A stretch of 64,000 nucleotides of DNA from Tethya wilhelma (lineage: Eukaryota; Porifera; Demospongiae; Tethyida; Tethyidae): assembly GCA_964030475.1 (NCBI GenBank), contig CAXIPT010000002.1, forward strand, positions 11,882,426 to 11,946,425. The letters run 5' to 3'. Under the pieces are notes generated by a model. The model ran no database searches. It saw nothing but the letters and a program-made list of their open reading frames with translations, and had not been told where the DNA came from. The position numbers were made by a program, and so were the translations under genes. Below, piece by piece: positions 36,401 to 63,868 of the stretch (position 1 is its first letter; each line of letters starts with the position of its first letter).

Positions 36401-38376
36401 CAACACAAGTGAAGTCGTTGTGGTGCCACAGGTTGTTTTGCCAGAGCCCGTCTGCTCCTCGATACGAGAGAGTCTGTCCGTCGGCGTACTCCCACGTGCA
36501 GTTGAATACCGTGAAGTTACCGGCGTCCCTTGTCAGTGGGCTCTTGTAGTATATGGTGGTTGTGTTGGGCACAGCTAGTGATCCCAGCATTCTCTTTGAG
36601 TACGATGGATAGCTAAAGTGAAGAGAGTCCAGTTTGATGTTGCTCAAGTCATTGGCTTGTGTTGATCCAGATATGTATACTGTTGTTGCAAAGAAGTTCA
36701 AATTTGAGAGAGTTATCCACGAAGAACTGTTTGTGATTGAAAAAGCGTAGGTTCCATTTTTTCCCTCGACAGTGAGCGTTGATGGATCTTGAGATGTCTC
36801 TGTCCACAAGTAGAGGTACTTTGTCTCGCGATCGTAGAACCATTCTCCAGGAGAGTCGAGAAATTCCAGCTTGTCTTCCAGAAAGTAGCGAGAGTTACGT
36901 GCTGAAAAGTGCACTCCATTCGGTGCCATCTGTAAGTCGAATTTGAAACCATTCTCACCTGTCTTGTGATCTTCAACTTTTCCTGCCCACGTCTGCCAAC
37001 TCCCAATGTTAAGTATAGCAATGGCCCCCTTTGCATTCAGTCCAGATTGAGCCAGGTTGTGTGTTCCATTGTCGATCATGACTCCTGTCCCAGACGGTTC
37101 ATCGTACGTGGAATTGACGCTAGAGAAGCCCCAGTTGGTGTAGTCAAACACAGAAAAGTCGCTCCAATGTGCATTAGGCCATCGAGCATTCACCTGCATG
37201 TTTCCATTCACAAAGAGCTGCCAGATGTCATGGTCTAGCTTTGTCCTGTAGACATGACCCTTGTAGACCTCCCAAGAGCTTTGAATTGCTCCACCAGTTC
37301 CTTTAAACACAACCCTCTCACCTGGGTATCCTCTGAACGTTATTGGTTTGTCTGGAGTGCCTTTCAGGTTGCTGATGATAACCTCTTCGTAATAGTCTCC
37401 TCCCCTGATGGTACAGGTGTCTCCAGGCTGTAGCTTCGGAAGAGCTTTTCTTACGTGTTGCCAGGGTCTGTCGAAACTTCCTTGGTTCTTGTCGTTGCCG
37501 TTGGTGACCGAGATGAAATATTCGGTGCTTTCACATTGACAGGCCAAGAAATGGATTAGTAGCAGTAGGTGTGTTGACCAGTGGTTGGTTACACTGGCTT
37601 CTCTGCTCATGGTTGTATGTATACTGAACTACAATCTGTGCAGAATGGCATAATGGTTGTGGTCTGATGTCGGTTTGTGAATTCTATTCCCGTCCTGGAT
37701 CACATGATATCGTAAATATGGATTGTTGAGAATATCAAAGCAATTCCATTCATGGTCGTATCATATAGCTATATTAGTACTTACATTATACTAAGAGTAT
37801 TCCAGCCTTATTAGTAGTCAGGTACTAATATAGGTTAATGCTTAGTGCAAATGTCCTGAAATATTATGCTTACCTAGCACTCCCTGTAATATTAAATTAA
37901 TTAATTAATTAATTAAATTGTTTAATATGTGTGTGTCACTCAGAGTTTTTGTTCCACATTAAGTTTGTGATGAGCACTTGTATAATTATAATAGAAGCTT
38001 TTAACTGAGTAAATTTCTCTGGCAATAAACATACTGAGGGTTATTCACTATGCCTTCTTTGTCCCCCATACAGTATGAAATAGCCATCATCACAGCCGAG
38101 GGTGTGGAGATACTGGGACCTCTCACTCAAGATACCAACTGGGAGGTGGCCAGTTACGTCAAGTAAGTTGGATCTTCAAGTTCTATCATTTTGTTTAGTT
38201 ATCACTCTCAGTATTAACATTTGAATGCTGTGGTTTGTGAAATGGTAGTTCATTTTTGGCCTTTGAATGACTAGGTAGAAATTTTTATCTACCTTAGCAT
38301 CCACCACTTTAACTTTTAGTACCCCATGTATTTTGATCACTGTATTGTGTTTTTGTTCTGTAGGGGTTATGACTGA
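33478..38376 (+). CDS. PSMB4: 20S proteasome subunit beta type-4 (beta 7)
   Basis: A non-catalytic beta subunit of the 20S proteasome core, needed for half-proteasome dimerisation. Eight exons (33478-33632, 33838-33914, 34006-34135, 34508-34660, 34772-34853, 35001-35117, 38074-38162, 38364-38376) join in phase to 271 residues (human 264). Landmarks in order: an N-terminal propeptide rich in S, P and Q; RPMVTGTSVLGLTFKDGVML at the mature start; ADTLGSYGSLARFRSVSRL; AMGDYADFQFLERAL; FNPLWNTIIVGGFD; FLGHVNSIGVGFEAPTLATG; LLRDAYEKNP; VLFYRDCRALNKYEIAI; ending ASYVKGYD. ATG 33478 is chosen because the mature region aligns well; a second ATG lies two codons downstream. Intron 6 (35118-38073, 2,956 bp) is by far the largest and contains a complete gene on the opposite strand. 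Confidence 0.97.
35349..37610 (-). CDS. Intronless secreted right-handed beta-helix protein, bacterial type, nested in PSMB4 intron
   Basis: A single uninterrupted frame of 753 codons on the strand opposite PSMB4, wholly inside its intron 6. Residues about 10-28 (HWSTHLLLLIHFLACQC) form a signal peptide. Next comes YFISVTNGNDKNQGSFDRPW, the opening typical of bacterial polysaccharide-lyase-like beta-helix proteins ('...GsD.n.GT...PW.ti..a...l..GDt..i..G.Y'). Parallel beta-helix coils follow (for example NFTVFNCTWEYADGQTLSYR, GVLIKNNWCFDTMKWGLRFD). The C-terminal 90 residues (MWLAGYNAESHDVYLGSDKE..., GSVYYWRVDARGTD, GPLWNFKC) match a fibronectin-III-like tail common in Planctomycetes-type bacterial proteins. 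Base composition looks more GC-rich than the neighbours. Many N-glycosylation sequons suggest use of the eukaryotic secretory route. The likely role is binding or cleaving a polysaccharide; catalytic residues were not identified. Confidence 0.88.
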   Translation of the reverse strand: MSREASVTNHWSTHLLLLIHFLACQCESTEYFISVTNGNDKNQGSFDRPWQHVRKALPKLQPGDTCTIRGGDYYEEVIISNLKGTPDKPITFRGYPGERVVFKGTGGAIQSSWEVYKGHVYRTKLDHDIWQLFVNGNMQVNARWPNAHWSDFSVFDYTNWGFSSVNSTYDEPSGTGVMIDNGTHNLAQSGLNAKGAIAILNIGSWQTWAGKVEDHKTGENGFKFDLQMAPNGVHFSARNSRYFLEDKLEFLDSPGEWFYDRETKYLYLWTETSQDPSTLTVEGKNGTYAFSITNSSSWITLSNLNFFATTVYISGSTQANDLSNIKLDSLHFSYPSYSKRMLGSLAVPNTTTIYYKSPLTRDAGNFTVFNCTWEYADGQTLSYRGADGLWQNNLWHHNDFTCVGDGGLFWSKGVRDTFIRNVIHSNGPSVGYQPGGTVKELDLQLPIANTIKLNIFYDLKYLQDDGSHVQVTINTQSGVLIKNNWCFDTMKWGLRFDRVMSSNATWGYNGTMSHNVVWNTSGLSVKGDKHQVYNNLAFDNISPLYDIMLLGVPGEGMKGENEHTETVGNILEKGTCNYHSGKKCTYHPGNYTNNVVGDVRTLLRDPDNLDFRPVHNSPLVAKGIGPYGEESMGDRGTYWIPGRQELSASVPIPPDGTTTAKCDASLMWLAGYNAESHDVYLGSDKEAVASANSTSDHKSLLLYVGKLATPANIVDTKSVSLKAGSVYYWRVDARGTDTKDIVTGPLWNFKCKA

Positions 38377-38827
38377 AGACAGAAGACACTGGCAGTTAGT
38401 TCCTAGTTGCATGTTACTGTACCAACATTCAAACGTCTTTACAATTGCTATAATTATATTACTTCTGTAAAGAAAATAAAAATAAGGATGCTCTATGTAC
38501 CTTTGATACCTGTAACCATAAAAGTATTTTTATGTGAATCTGTGTTTGCAGTATATACATGTGTGGGGGGTAGTCCGTACTCAATGGAGCAAACCTGCAA
38601 TGTATTATTGGCTGGTCTATGTTTGTACAGTATAATATAATATTATGTTATTGACATACTGAAAATAATCCCTCACTAAAAACGCTTCCTTTGGTTTACA
38701 TAAAATTTCCCCTTTCAACTCTGAAAGGCTTCAAGTCATCTTCAGTCAGTACAAAGTTGAGTATTGTAGTAAACAAGAAAACTTGGAAGCTAGTTCAAGT
38801 GTAGCTATACTAGTACTGGAATAAACC
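38377..38827. other. PSMB4-BPI intergenic spacer
   Basis: AT-rich spacer of 451 bp with an AATAAAAATAAGG polyadenylation-like motif near 38475 (for PSMB4) and the presumed BPI-family promoter. No other feature. Confidence 0.5.
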
Positions 38828-39712
38828 ATGGGTGTGCTCTCTGGATCTACTTTGAGAGGATTTCTTGTCCTGTTCTTTGCTCTGGTCTCTCCATTGGGTC
38901 AGTGCTTACCAGAGAAAAATCCTGGCTTCAGAACTGCCATCACAAACAAAGGACTTGACTTCAGTAAGTTCCCAACCAAATTGCCCATACTAAGTTATTG
39001 TGCTTGACTTTCTTCTTGTCTTCATTATTTTCATGAATTCCTAACAGTAAAACAAGTTGGTATTCCTATTTTGGAACAACAACTGTCTTCGATACAAATA
39101 CCAGACTTTTCAGGCAGCTCGAACATTGGTATTGGCAATGTGCACTACAGCTTGAAAAAGTATGTTGCAAGCTAGCTATTCTACCTTAGTATGATTGAGA
39201 CTGATTCTGTGAAAGAAAAACACCAACTGCTTCAAGTGGAATAGTTCACAATCTATCCCATGGCAAAAGTTTTGAGAGCCAAACTAGCTACCAACCTAGT
39301 AATGTGGCATACACTGTGCTCAAATTACTTACGATTATTCCTTGTATTTCTAGCATAAAGCTCAGTGACTTGCACATCCAGGACTCCTCACTGACCACAA
39401 GTGCTGAGTCGGGATTAAGTTTGAAGGCTTCAGGGATTTCTTTGCATATTTCGTCTGACTGGTCCTACAAGGTTCACTCATTGTGAGTTAAAGTTACTAC
39501 TCGACTAGGGAACAATGAACCAAGCCTTCCATGTTTCCCGGGACCGGGATCTTTCTTTTCTGTGAAGGAGAGATCCTAGGAATCATTGAGGCCAGTGTTT
39601 TTAAATTTACTGTTTACACAAATGCTCAGTTTAACCAGTGGAATTAAACCAGTTCCTTTTTGTATCCCACTAGACTACTGTCTCTCTCTTCTCTCTCTCT
39701 CTCTCTCTCTCN

Positions 39713-39757
<45 letters not shown>

Positions 39758-41921
39758 ACACTCAGTATTCCAGTGAGTGACCACGGTTCTCTGGATGCGT
39801 CCGTTAGTGATACCACCCTCAGTTTGAGCGTGGTCATTGGCACTGACACCTCTGGACATGCCACCCTTTCGACCTCGGGCTGTTCCCTTCATGTGGGAGG
39901 CACCAGTGTGCACTTCCACGGAGGAGCTAGGTAAAATTTTATTTGTTAGTTTGTTTATTTCAATTTCATTCCGTCTATTTTCACTTATATTGCAGCTGGC
40001 TCTATAATCTGTTCAATGGACCTATTGAAGATCAAATCAAGAGTGCTCTCAATGACCAGGTATGTTGATGGTATATTGGTATCCATGGGCCAACTGCAAC
40101 CCATGCATTTAGCTGCATGACAATTGAGCTGGACCCACTTTCCTTCAGTTCTCAGTCTGTGAGATATACAGCTTGACAAGCTCACTTCCCTTGTATGACA
40201 TTTTTTTCTTGTTTTTATTCATGCTTTGTTGAAATAGAGGAATGTGAAATGTGTAAATATGTATCGTTTCCTCATGGTTGTTAGTGAGTTCAATAAGGAA
40301 ATCAAATGCCATCCTTAGACCATTGCATGCCGGTGAAAATATTGTCAGCCTACTCCCTCGCGACCTTTCACTTAGCCCATGTACATACCATTTCTGCACG
40401 TGAATGAATGATCACTGTGTATGAATAAAAACTACAATACATTTTCATGTGATTTGATCTCATGTGACAGGCTTGTGATGGAGCTAAACAGGCTATCAAT
40501 GACAACGGCAATAAGGCCTTGGAGTCTCTCCCAGGTATGGCGTACATTATTGTATCAACATGCTTTGTCTGAGTTTGTGTGTTTTGCAATCATGAAAGTA
40601 AAATTAAAGTAAATTAAGATTAGCGCACATTTTCTGCTATCTTGTTTGTGGTGTTAAAATCACAGCATTGTTATGGAAACAAACATTGTCACTGATGTAC
40701 CTGTTTGCTGTATTTGTCCAGTTGTTGTGCCATTGGACGAGATTTCAGAGATAAGCTATGCTCTCCTGCGATCTCCTAACTTCACATCTTGGTACATCCA
40801 GTCTGATCACAAGGTATAAGTCTTATGTTGTTTCCTGATATGTATATGTACTTGTAGTTTGAATTCGGTCAGGTTGATATATCTGTATGCAGATTTTGTT
40901 TTTCCACAAAAGTATAAATTATGATCTGTACAACATGATGTCATCCTTACATCATCTACAAAGCATTGTCTTCATTCCCAGCTAGGTCTCTCTCCCAAAC
41001 AGAGAGAGAACCTAAAAAATGCTTCAGTATAGCTCCTCAGTAAATGTTTCATTTCTATCATCTATTGTGCTAGGGTGAGATTCTCTCTCGGGCCCATCCT
41101 GACGTGGAGGCCCCCTTCTCTCCCCCTCTCCTCCCCTTCCTGGGTCCCTCAGAGGTCAACTCCAGTAAGATGATGGTCCTCTGGGCCACTGACTATATCG
41201 CCAACACTGCAGCTGTGGTCTACACGAGAGCAGGCATGCTACAGTACACGGTCACCCCCGACATGGTGAGAAGGTGTTTTCAGTTTCAAGTTCATAGAAG
41301 AATTTTCAGTTATGATAATGTTTGTCTTTCAGGTTCCTTCGAATCCATTGTTTTCACTGAATACAAGGTCCTTTGCTCTCTTAGTACCTCAGGTAAACAT
41401 CTTACAAAGTTATTTTTAATATTCAATAATAATTTTTTGGAACTACCGTCATTTGTTGTAATGTAATGTACAAATAGTTCCACAAATATAAGCAAAATAT
41501 AGAATCTGATGCATTTAATTAATTGATCAAGCAAAGCTGTTTGTTACAGACAACATGGAATTTACAGTCCATCCTTTCTAGCCCGTTGTTATAGTGATAT
41601 CCATGCAGTCTTGAGATGGAGGTTGTTATATATATACGTTGTCTCTCTGTGTGCAGCTGGCCAAGAAGTACCCCAACATGGACATGAAGTTAGTTGTGAA
41701 TGCAACCAAACCTCCGTTTGTGGAGATCCTTCCAAAGGGAGCTAACTTTTCTGTGTATGGAGATGTTGGTTTTTATGTTGTGAATAACTCAACTCATAAA
41801 GAAACATTAGCTTTCACTTTGGGAGTGGTGAGTGCTTTGAATTGTGTAATGGTTACTTTAATTGTGATTGTAGAGGTATGATGACATTGAGTTTGTTTTT
41901 GTACAATAGGACACACTATTT

Positions 41922-41960
<39 letters not shown>

Positions 41961-42794
41961 AGCTATAGTAGATGCTGTTCCCCAATTAACCTCTAAAAAT
42001 GGAAAACAACTCCTAGTAATCAATGCTACTTACCTAAGGTACATAGCTACACCATAATAACACAAATCTTAACATCAAGTTACATAATTTGCCATTACTG
42101 TTCGTGCTGCATGCAGTGCTGATCTGAGTGAGGTCTCTTCTAGTATTGGGAAGATTGACGTGAGTCTACTGATTGTAGTAGCTTTATATCCACAACTCCT
42201 TCCCACATGATAATTCTTACTTTTATTTGGAAGCTGAAAGTTCTAGCAACTCCTTGTATATACCCATTATGTAGATGATAGAAAATGTTCTGGTAGTATG
42301 ACTGTGGTGATTTTGTCATGCAGGTGAACAAGATTCAGAGCATTTTTGATTTCCTGTGTAAACGGACCATCCTTCCAGCACTGAATGGTAAACAAGGATC
42401 ATGCATCTAGTGTTTTATGCACAGTTAATAATGTTATTCTCATGCATGTTGTCTCCTGGTGTCTTTATAATTATAATTATTTGGGCAATATCTTCATATG
42501 GTGACACTATTGACTTGACAATATACTTGTACGATTTTTTTTGTTTTAATAATAGGTTTTGTAAACAAGGGGCTGCCCATTCCTGCTGTCGATGGTATTA
42601 CCCTGCATGATCCTACTGTCAAATTTGGAAAGGTAAGAGAGTAATAGTGAGGAGCTTAAGGTGATCATGACAGTCACTAAGATAGCTAGCTAGAAGCTCA
42701 TTAAATTTTATCTTTTCTGTTTGTTCTATGTCCATCTGTACAGGGATATGCTGTCATTTCAACTGACTTTGATTTTAAGCCTTCGTACTGGTAA
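38828..42794 (+). CDS. BPI: BPI/LBP-family lipid-binding protein
   Basis: Bactericidal permeability-increasing and LPS-binding proteins are secreted boomerang-shaped proteins that bind lipids, in animals notably bacterial LPS. Fifteen exons join in phase to 499 residues: 38828-38963, 39048-39159, 39354-39482, 39766-39930, 39996-40059, 40471-40534, 40722-40813, 41074-41265, 41333-41392, 41657-41827, 41959-42038, 42117-42159, 42324-42387, 42556-42632 and 42744-42794. The signal peptide covers residues 1 to about 25 (GFLVLFFALVSPLGQC). N-barrel marks: NPGFRTAITNKGLDF, IQIPDFSGSSNIGIGNVHYS. The conserved disulfide cysteines are likely those in TSGCSLHV and NDQACDGA. The proline-rich linker (PFSPPLLPFLGPSE) precedes WATDYIANTAAVVYTRAGML, the start of the C-barrel; the end reads FVNKGLPIPAVDGITL. 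Intron structure is like vertebrate BPI genes. Lipid specificity cannot be inferred. Confidence 0.95.
39681..39752 (+). repeat. (CT)n microsatellite serving as polypyrimidine tract
   Basis: Long CT run (with an N at 39712) ending 14 bp before the acceptor of BPI exon 4 (CTCACACTCAG). Confidence 0.9.
41931..41958 (+). repeat. (CA)n microsatellite forming the acceptor of BPI exon 11
   Basis: The CA repeat runs straight into CAG at the 3' splice site of the exon starting 41959. Confidence 0.9.
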
Positions 42795-43070
42795 ATCAAT
42801 TTTTGACTTCGTTTTGTTAAGTCATGCAATTGTCCGGTGTCTTATTGTATTTGTCTTTAACATCAGATACTCTAGTATACTTTGTACACTATGTTTTTAA
42901 AAGAACACAAATTAATGTACGAATACGTAATGAGAAGGCATTTCAATGATTGTCTATAATTATACTAATGATAAAGTATAAGAGCTAGCTGTTGTACGTG
43001 TGTGTGTGTGTATAATACTCTGATGCTTGAATGTTGCATGCACGTGGCAATGTACGTATACATAAAGTTC
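42795..43070. other. Convergent intergenic region
   Basis: 276 bp between the stop codons of the plus-strand BPI-family gene and the minus-strand GTPase-kinase gene; a short GT run at about 43000-43011. Confidence 0.5.
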
Positions 43071-46483
<3,413 letters not shown>

Positions 46484-47598
46484 TGAATTGCTGCATGTGT
46501 TTTCATACGTAAATGAGATAGTGTTCTATAGTATAAAGTAATTATTATAAACGTGGGGAAAAAAAAAACAAACTTTTTTCCACTGTGAACAGATCTAATT
46601 GAACTAAATTTCAATTTTAATGCAATCAGCTGTTTTATAGGGAGGGATCGATGCATGCAATGCAATGTAATGGATCACAGGCCGGGAATTTTATTACATC
46701 ACTGTGCTGTTGAACTGTCCCATGTATCGTATGGGCTGTATATATAATATACTCTAAACCCAGCACAATAACCAATAGATAGTGACACAAGGAAACTATT
46801 AAACTTTGTGCTTTCAGTCATGCACTGAATTGTTTTGATATGATATTATATCAACACATGGAATTCCCCATGGACAATATACCATGCATTACATGTATTA
46901 GTGATTGCTGATCATGATAGTAATATATAGCACAAAATTATATGCGTGCACGATACAACCGTGATTCACTGGAGTCTGGTCCTTTCACTTTCCACTTGCA
47001 CATAAACACACATAACCATGAGTCTACATGGACATGTACATGTACATGCAGAACACTCTACAATACATGTTACAATAGGGTATATTCATAATCGCCTATT
47101 ATAACTGCAAACGAAAAAAATAATAAGATAATTAATCCATAACTCTATCACTTTCTTTACAAGAGTTTGCCTTTCAAAAACAAACAATCATTGACAACAA
47201 AGTTATTATTATTATTATTATGCTTTCATAAAGCCAAAAATTACTCTTCTTAGAAAAAACAACACACCAATAAAAAAAGTAAATGGATCACACACACACA
47301 CACACACACACACACAACTTGAATTAATTACAACCAAAGTATTCGCAAATACAAAAAAAACAACACACACACAAAAGATAATCACATCAGTCAGTATCTA
47401 GTCGTCTACACATGTACATTTGTGGAAATACAAGCACAAAACACAAAACACACCTATACAATCATTATGGTAAAAACTCAAAACATTGTCAACGCATACA
47501 CACAACCACGTAAACTTGTTAGCTTTTCCATAATACAACAAAAGTGTTCATTTCATACAAACACACACACACAAACACATGACACAGTGCACACTCAA
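46484..47598. other. Spacer between the two tandem kinase genes
   Basis: Upstream of the GTPase-kinase gene and downstream of the FES-like gene, both on the minus strand. AT-rich, with a CA repeat at about 47289-47318 and CA-rich stretches up to 47580. Nothing else supported. Confidence 0.5.
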
Positions 47599-52820
<5,222 letters not shown>

Positions 52821-53084
52821 TCTGCTGCTTCTTTATAAATACAACATAGAAGAGGGTGAACGTTATTTGTTTTAAACTGAAAGCAAGTTAGCTACGAGAT
52901 ACTAACTGCTTGTTTACTAAATGTTTTCCTACAACAGCAGTTCACTGTTTTGTCTTGTCTTGAACTTGCACTGCAACAAGATTCGTCACGTGGGAAGCAT
53001 TTTAGTCACATGACCATATCCCTACGTCACTGCCAACGTGGCATATCGCATGCCGGCAAGCACAAAAGCTCACAAAGGATCGCA
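52821..53084. promoter_or_regulatory. Probable bidirectional promoter between FES-like and TMED genes
   Basis: Only 264 bp separate the two start codons of these divergently oriented genes, so transcription start sites for both must lie here unless untranslated exons exist. CACGTG E-box at about 52987. No TATA box is evident. Confidence 0.5.
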
Positions 53085-53955
53085 ATGCAGTGTGTTGTTC
53101 GACTAGAGAAAAGTATTTTAGCGTTTCTGATCATAGTAGTCTTGCAATGTAGTGCTTCAGAGTTCACGTTTGAGCTACCCGACAGAGATACGCAGTGTTT
53201 CTACGAAGAAATATTGAACACAACAAGTTGCACTTTGGAGTTTCAAGTAAGAAAAGCTATCTCTTCCGTTATCAACCAAACTATAAAAATATTTGCAACG
53301 GTAACACACTTTCTACATAACTTTAGTCGTGGATATTATGACCGACTGTTGTAAGCCATGGAGTTGGATCTGCTTTCTAATTAAAGCACACCTCATATTT
53401 GAGTTGCTATGGTCAAGCATTGTGTATGCTGTGGTGCATCTAATTTGTACACATACTTAAAGCAATGTATCCTCCTCAATACAGGTTATCTCGGGAGGAA
53501 ACTATGACGTAGATGTTGTACTATATGGTCCCGGAGACCGCATCATTTTCCAAGCACAGCGTAAACAGTACGATTCAGTTGACTTTGACGTTGCCGAAAA
53601 GGGTGAATACTACTTCTGTTTCAGCAATGAATTTTCAAGCTTCACTCACAAGATAGTGTACTTTGACCTCATGGTGGGCGAGGAGGCCCCTCTCACTGAT
53701 GAAATAGGAGCTCATCAAACGGCTCTCACACAGCTCGAGATGTCCACGTATCGGATCCACGAAGCACTCAAGATTGTCCGCGATTATCAAACGCACCATC
53801 GGTTGCGAGAGATGGCCGGAAGAGACACGGCAGAATTTCTGAACGAGAGAGTGCAGTACTGGTCTTTGGGGGAGTCTGCCCTCTTTGTGGCGATTGGGCT
53901 CACTACGGTGCTGATATTGAGGAGATTCTTTGCAGAGAAACGAACAAGCATTTAG
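53085..53955 (+). CDS. TMED7: p24 family cargo receptor (TMED3/TMED7-like, gamma subfamily)
   Basis: p24/TMED proteins cycle between ER and Golgi as hetero-oligomers in COPI and COPII vesicles and help sort cargo. Two exons, 53085-53246 and 53485-53955, join in phase to 210 residues. The signal peptide is SILAFLIIVVLQCSASE. The GOLD domain starts FTFELPDRDTQCFYEEI and includes VISGGNYDVDVVLYGP and YYFCFSNEFSSFTHKIVYFD. The two cysteines (CFYE, YFCF) are those that form the GOLD disulfide. A coiled-coil precedes the single membrane helix (ESALFVAIGLTTVLIL), and the short cytosolic tail RRFFAEKRTSI keeps the FF motif for COPII but lacks a terminal dilysine. An in-frame ATG lies upstream at 52950, but the chosen start gives a proper signal peptide directly before the GOLD domain. 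Confidence 0.95.
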
Positions 53956-54535
53956 CAAAAATAGCTAGTTATATTGGTCTTCCGCATGCATGGTTGGAGA
54001 AAAATCATTTTTGTCAATAATTTTTAGTTCGTATAATAATAATAATAATAATGTACACTCACAAAGCAACAAAAACAGTAACTGTTTTATGCTGTAAGTT
54101 GAAACAATGGATTCAATTTGCTTGCATGTGTTAAATAGTGAAAAAAAAAAGACAAAGAAGAACTAAAAAAACAATACCACAATGTCATATAGCAGCTAGT
54201 ATACAAGTCATTGTATATATATACACACAAGCACGAAGATCAAACTATAAAATAAGTTAACAACAATTTAATCTGTCTATTTACAGGAATAGGTTGACAT
54301 AATTGTGTTATATATAATAAAAGATTCAACAGCTTGCAATAATATTACAGATAAAAGAGATCAAATGAAGAGGTGATGAAAATTTTTTTAAGTACACAAT
54401 AACGGTAATAAACAGAAGTTTGGAAGTAATGAAAATTAATGATGATCTTCAAAATCAAAGTTGCATGTGCTCGTTATCTAAAATGATGCATGTGCAAATA
54501 TCAGTGGTGCCAACTGAAAAATAATATATAATAAC

Positions 54536-54568
<33 letters not shown>

Positions 54569-54727
54569 TATAATTATAATTGCAATACTTAAAAAAAAAA
54601 TCAACAGATTTCACGTGTGAATCGAACCAAACAACTGAACTATGTTCAAAGGCACACACAACACACAACGATACTAGTGCCGACACAACACAAACACGCC
54701 ACAACAATTAGCACAGGCAACAGACGG
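53956..54727. other. Convergent intergenic region with (AAT)n repeats
   Basis: AT-rich, with AAT trinucleotide runs at about 54033-54052 and 54526-54570. It separates the ends of the TMED gene and the RBPMS/MEC-8-like gene. Confidence 0.6.
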
Positions 54728-61981
<7,254 letters not shown>

Positions 61982-62363
61982 AGCTTTGAGACTCCCAGCA
62001 GTTAAGTCCCCATGAGGCCAGTGACTCAACACAGAACTGTGAGCAGTCTTTTTTATGTTGCTGAAGAGTTCGAGTGCATTACGTAATAGAGAATTTACTA
62101 GACCATTATGTCATCGCAGATCCATCGCCGATTACTACGGTCGATCACGCATGCGTACCCGCGTACCCGTGATTGCTAGTCACAAAAATTAATACAGATG
62201 AATAATGAAGCACAAATTATAAAATATTAAAAAAATGCAAAGCACTGAGTCACATCATTATAGCAAATTAAAATAATAATGTTCACAATAATATGTCTTG
62301 AATTGGTTATGGAATCAGGCTAAATTCTGTGAGAGATTAAGATATCAATGATTATCATACCCG

Positions 62364-62406
<43 letters not shown>

Positions 62407-62417
62407 CACACACACAT
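61982..62417. promoter_or_regulatory. Upstream region of the RBPMS-like gene
   Basis: Contains the promoter side of the minus-strand gene, including the GC-richer stretch ACGCATGCGTACCCGCGTACCC near 62150, then AT-rich sequence and a CA repeat (62367-62417) leading into the gap. Confidence 0.4.
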
Positions 62418-63022
62418 NNNNNNNNNNNNNNNNNNNNNNNNNNNNNNNNNNNNNNNNNNNNNNNNNNNNNNNNNNNNNNNNNNNNNNNNNNNNNNNNNNN
62501 NNNNNNNNNNNNNNNNNNNNNNNNNNNNNNNNNNNNNNNNNNNNNNNNNNNNNNNNNNNNNNNNNNNNNNNNNNNNNNNNNNNNNNNNNNNNNNNNNNNN
62601 NNNNNNNNNNNNNNNNNNNNNNNNNNNNNNNNNNNNNNNNNNNNNNNNNNNNNNNNNNNNNNNNNNNNNNNNNNNNNNNNNNNNNNNNNNNNNNNNNNNN
62701 NNNNNNNNNNNNNNNNNNNNNNNNNNNNNNNNNNNNNNNNNNNNNNNNNNNNNNNNNNNNNNNNNNNNNNNNNNNNNNNNNNNNNNNNNNNNNNNNNNNN
62801 NNNNNNNNNNNNNNNNNNNNNNNNNNNNNNNNNNNNNNNNNNNNNNNNNNNNNNNNNNNNNNNNNNNNNNNNNNNNNNNNNNNNNNNNNNNNNNNNNNNN
62901 NNNNNNNNNNNNNNNNNNNNNNNNNNNNNNNNNNNNNNNNNNNNNNNNNNNNNNNNNNNNNNNNNNNNNNNNNNNNNNNNNNNNNNNNNNNNNNNNNNNN
63001 NNNNNNNNNNNNNNNNNNNNNN
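62418..63022. other. Sequence gap (605 N)
   Basis: Unresolved assembly gap bounded by CA-rich sequence on both sides. Confidence 0.99.
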
Positions 63023-63517
63023 CGTAATTGTCCCACCCACACACACACAACATTCCTTACATTTGTATAACTACACTTGATTCTTATAAATTATTCCATG
63101 GAGACCATGCACTCAATTCTTGCATGGTAGGCCAGTTTGCTTGTACTTGTAATTGAGCCATTTGACTCACATCAACGTTAACACTTGGCAATACACAACA
63201 ATAGTCTGCATAGAAATTGAAGTAACAGTAGTATCAAACACATAACTGTTTTTTTTTCTGCACCAACATGGCATGCACATGGTTATAGAAAAAGGAATCA
63301 AACAATGTACACCTGCTCATTTATATATTTGTAGGATGGGCCACATTTGTGACTTGATTGCAACACTGTCTGTAGTATCTTGTCTTGGTGTATTTATATG
63401 TTGTTCAGTAGACTAAGTAAGAATTGTAACCTCTGCCAGGCACTAGCTGACTCATACAGTACACAGTGATTGTCATGCAGTTTCGAATTCATCTAGCTAT
63501 TCATTGATAATTTTAAT

Positions 63518-63868
63518 TCACATACATGATCTAATCACATCATTTGGGTTATGCTGAGCAAATTGGGACAGATGAGCAGAGAAGGCCATTGACTGTCTGT
63601 CACTATTATGATGGTACAGTAAAGATTTTTTCAGCTGTTGCTGATCCGATAAAGATCGACTGTTTGTGTGAGCAAATTCCAATCGCAAAATCTGAGGATG
63701 TGCTGGATCAAATTTCACCCCCTGCATAATATTGTACACAATTCAGTATACATTAGATAATAATTATAATAGTCTAATGCATATTGAAATCAATATATAA
63801 ATTACCTGTAGTTCTTTAAGTGCTTCTTCTGCTTGCTTCCTCGTCTTGAAACTGACAAATGCTATTGG
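63518..63868 (-). CDS. 3' end of a second RBPMS-like gene (tandem paralogue, partial)
   Basis: Two minus-strand exons: 63868-63806 (PIAFVSFKTRKQAEEALKEL, end of RRM1, donor GTAATT) and 63721-63518 (GVKFDPAHPQILRLEFAHT..., stop TGA at 63518-63520). They correspond to exons 4 and 5 of the neighbouring RBPMS-like gene, with the same exon length (63 nt) and phase, but this copy ends about 45 residues after the family motif and so has no second RRM in view. Earlier exons lie beyond the right edge of the window. The tail is Q-, S- and H-rich. It may be a short single-RRM form like vertebrate RBPMS. Confidence 0.85.

Noticed and set aside
35349..37610. Bacterial contamination as the source of the beta-helix frame
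   Set aside because: Both sides are continuous with PSMB4 exons 6 and 7, no N lies at the borders, and the frame has a eukaryotic-style signal peptide and sequons. It is kept as a check under the transfer finding rather than as the preferred explanation.
62320..63070. Long reading frames of 229-242 codons across the gap on both strands
   Set aside because: They consist almost entirely of unknown residues read through the run of N.
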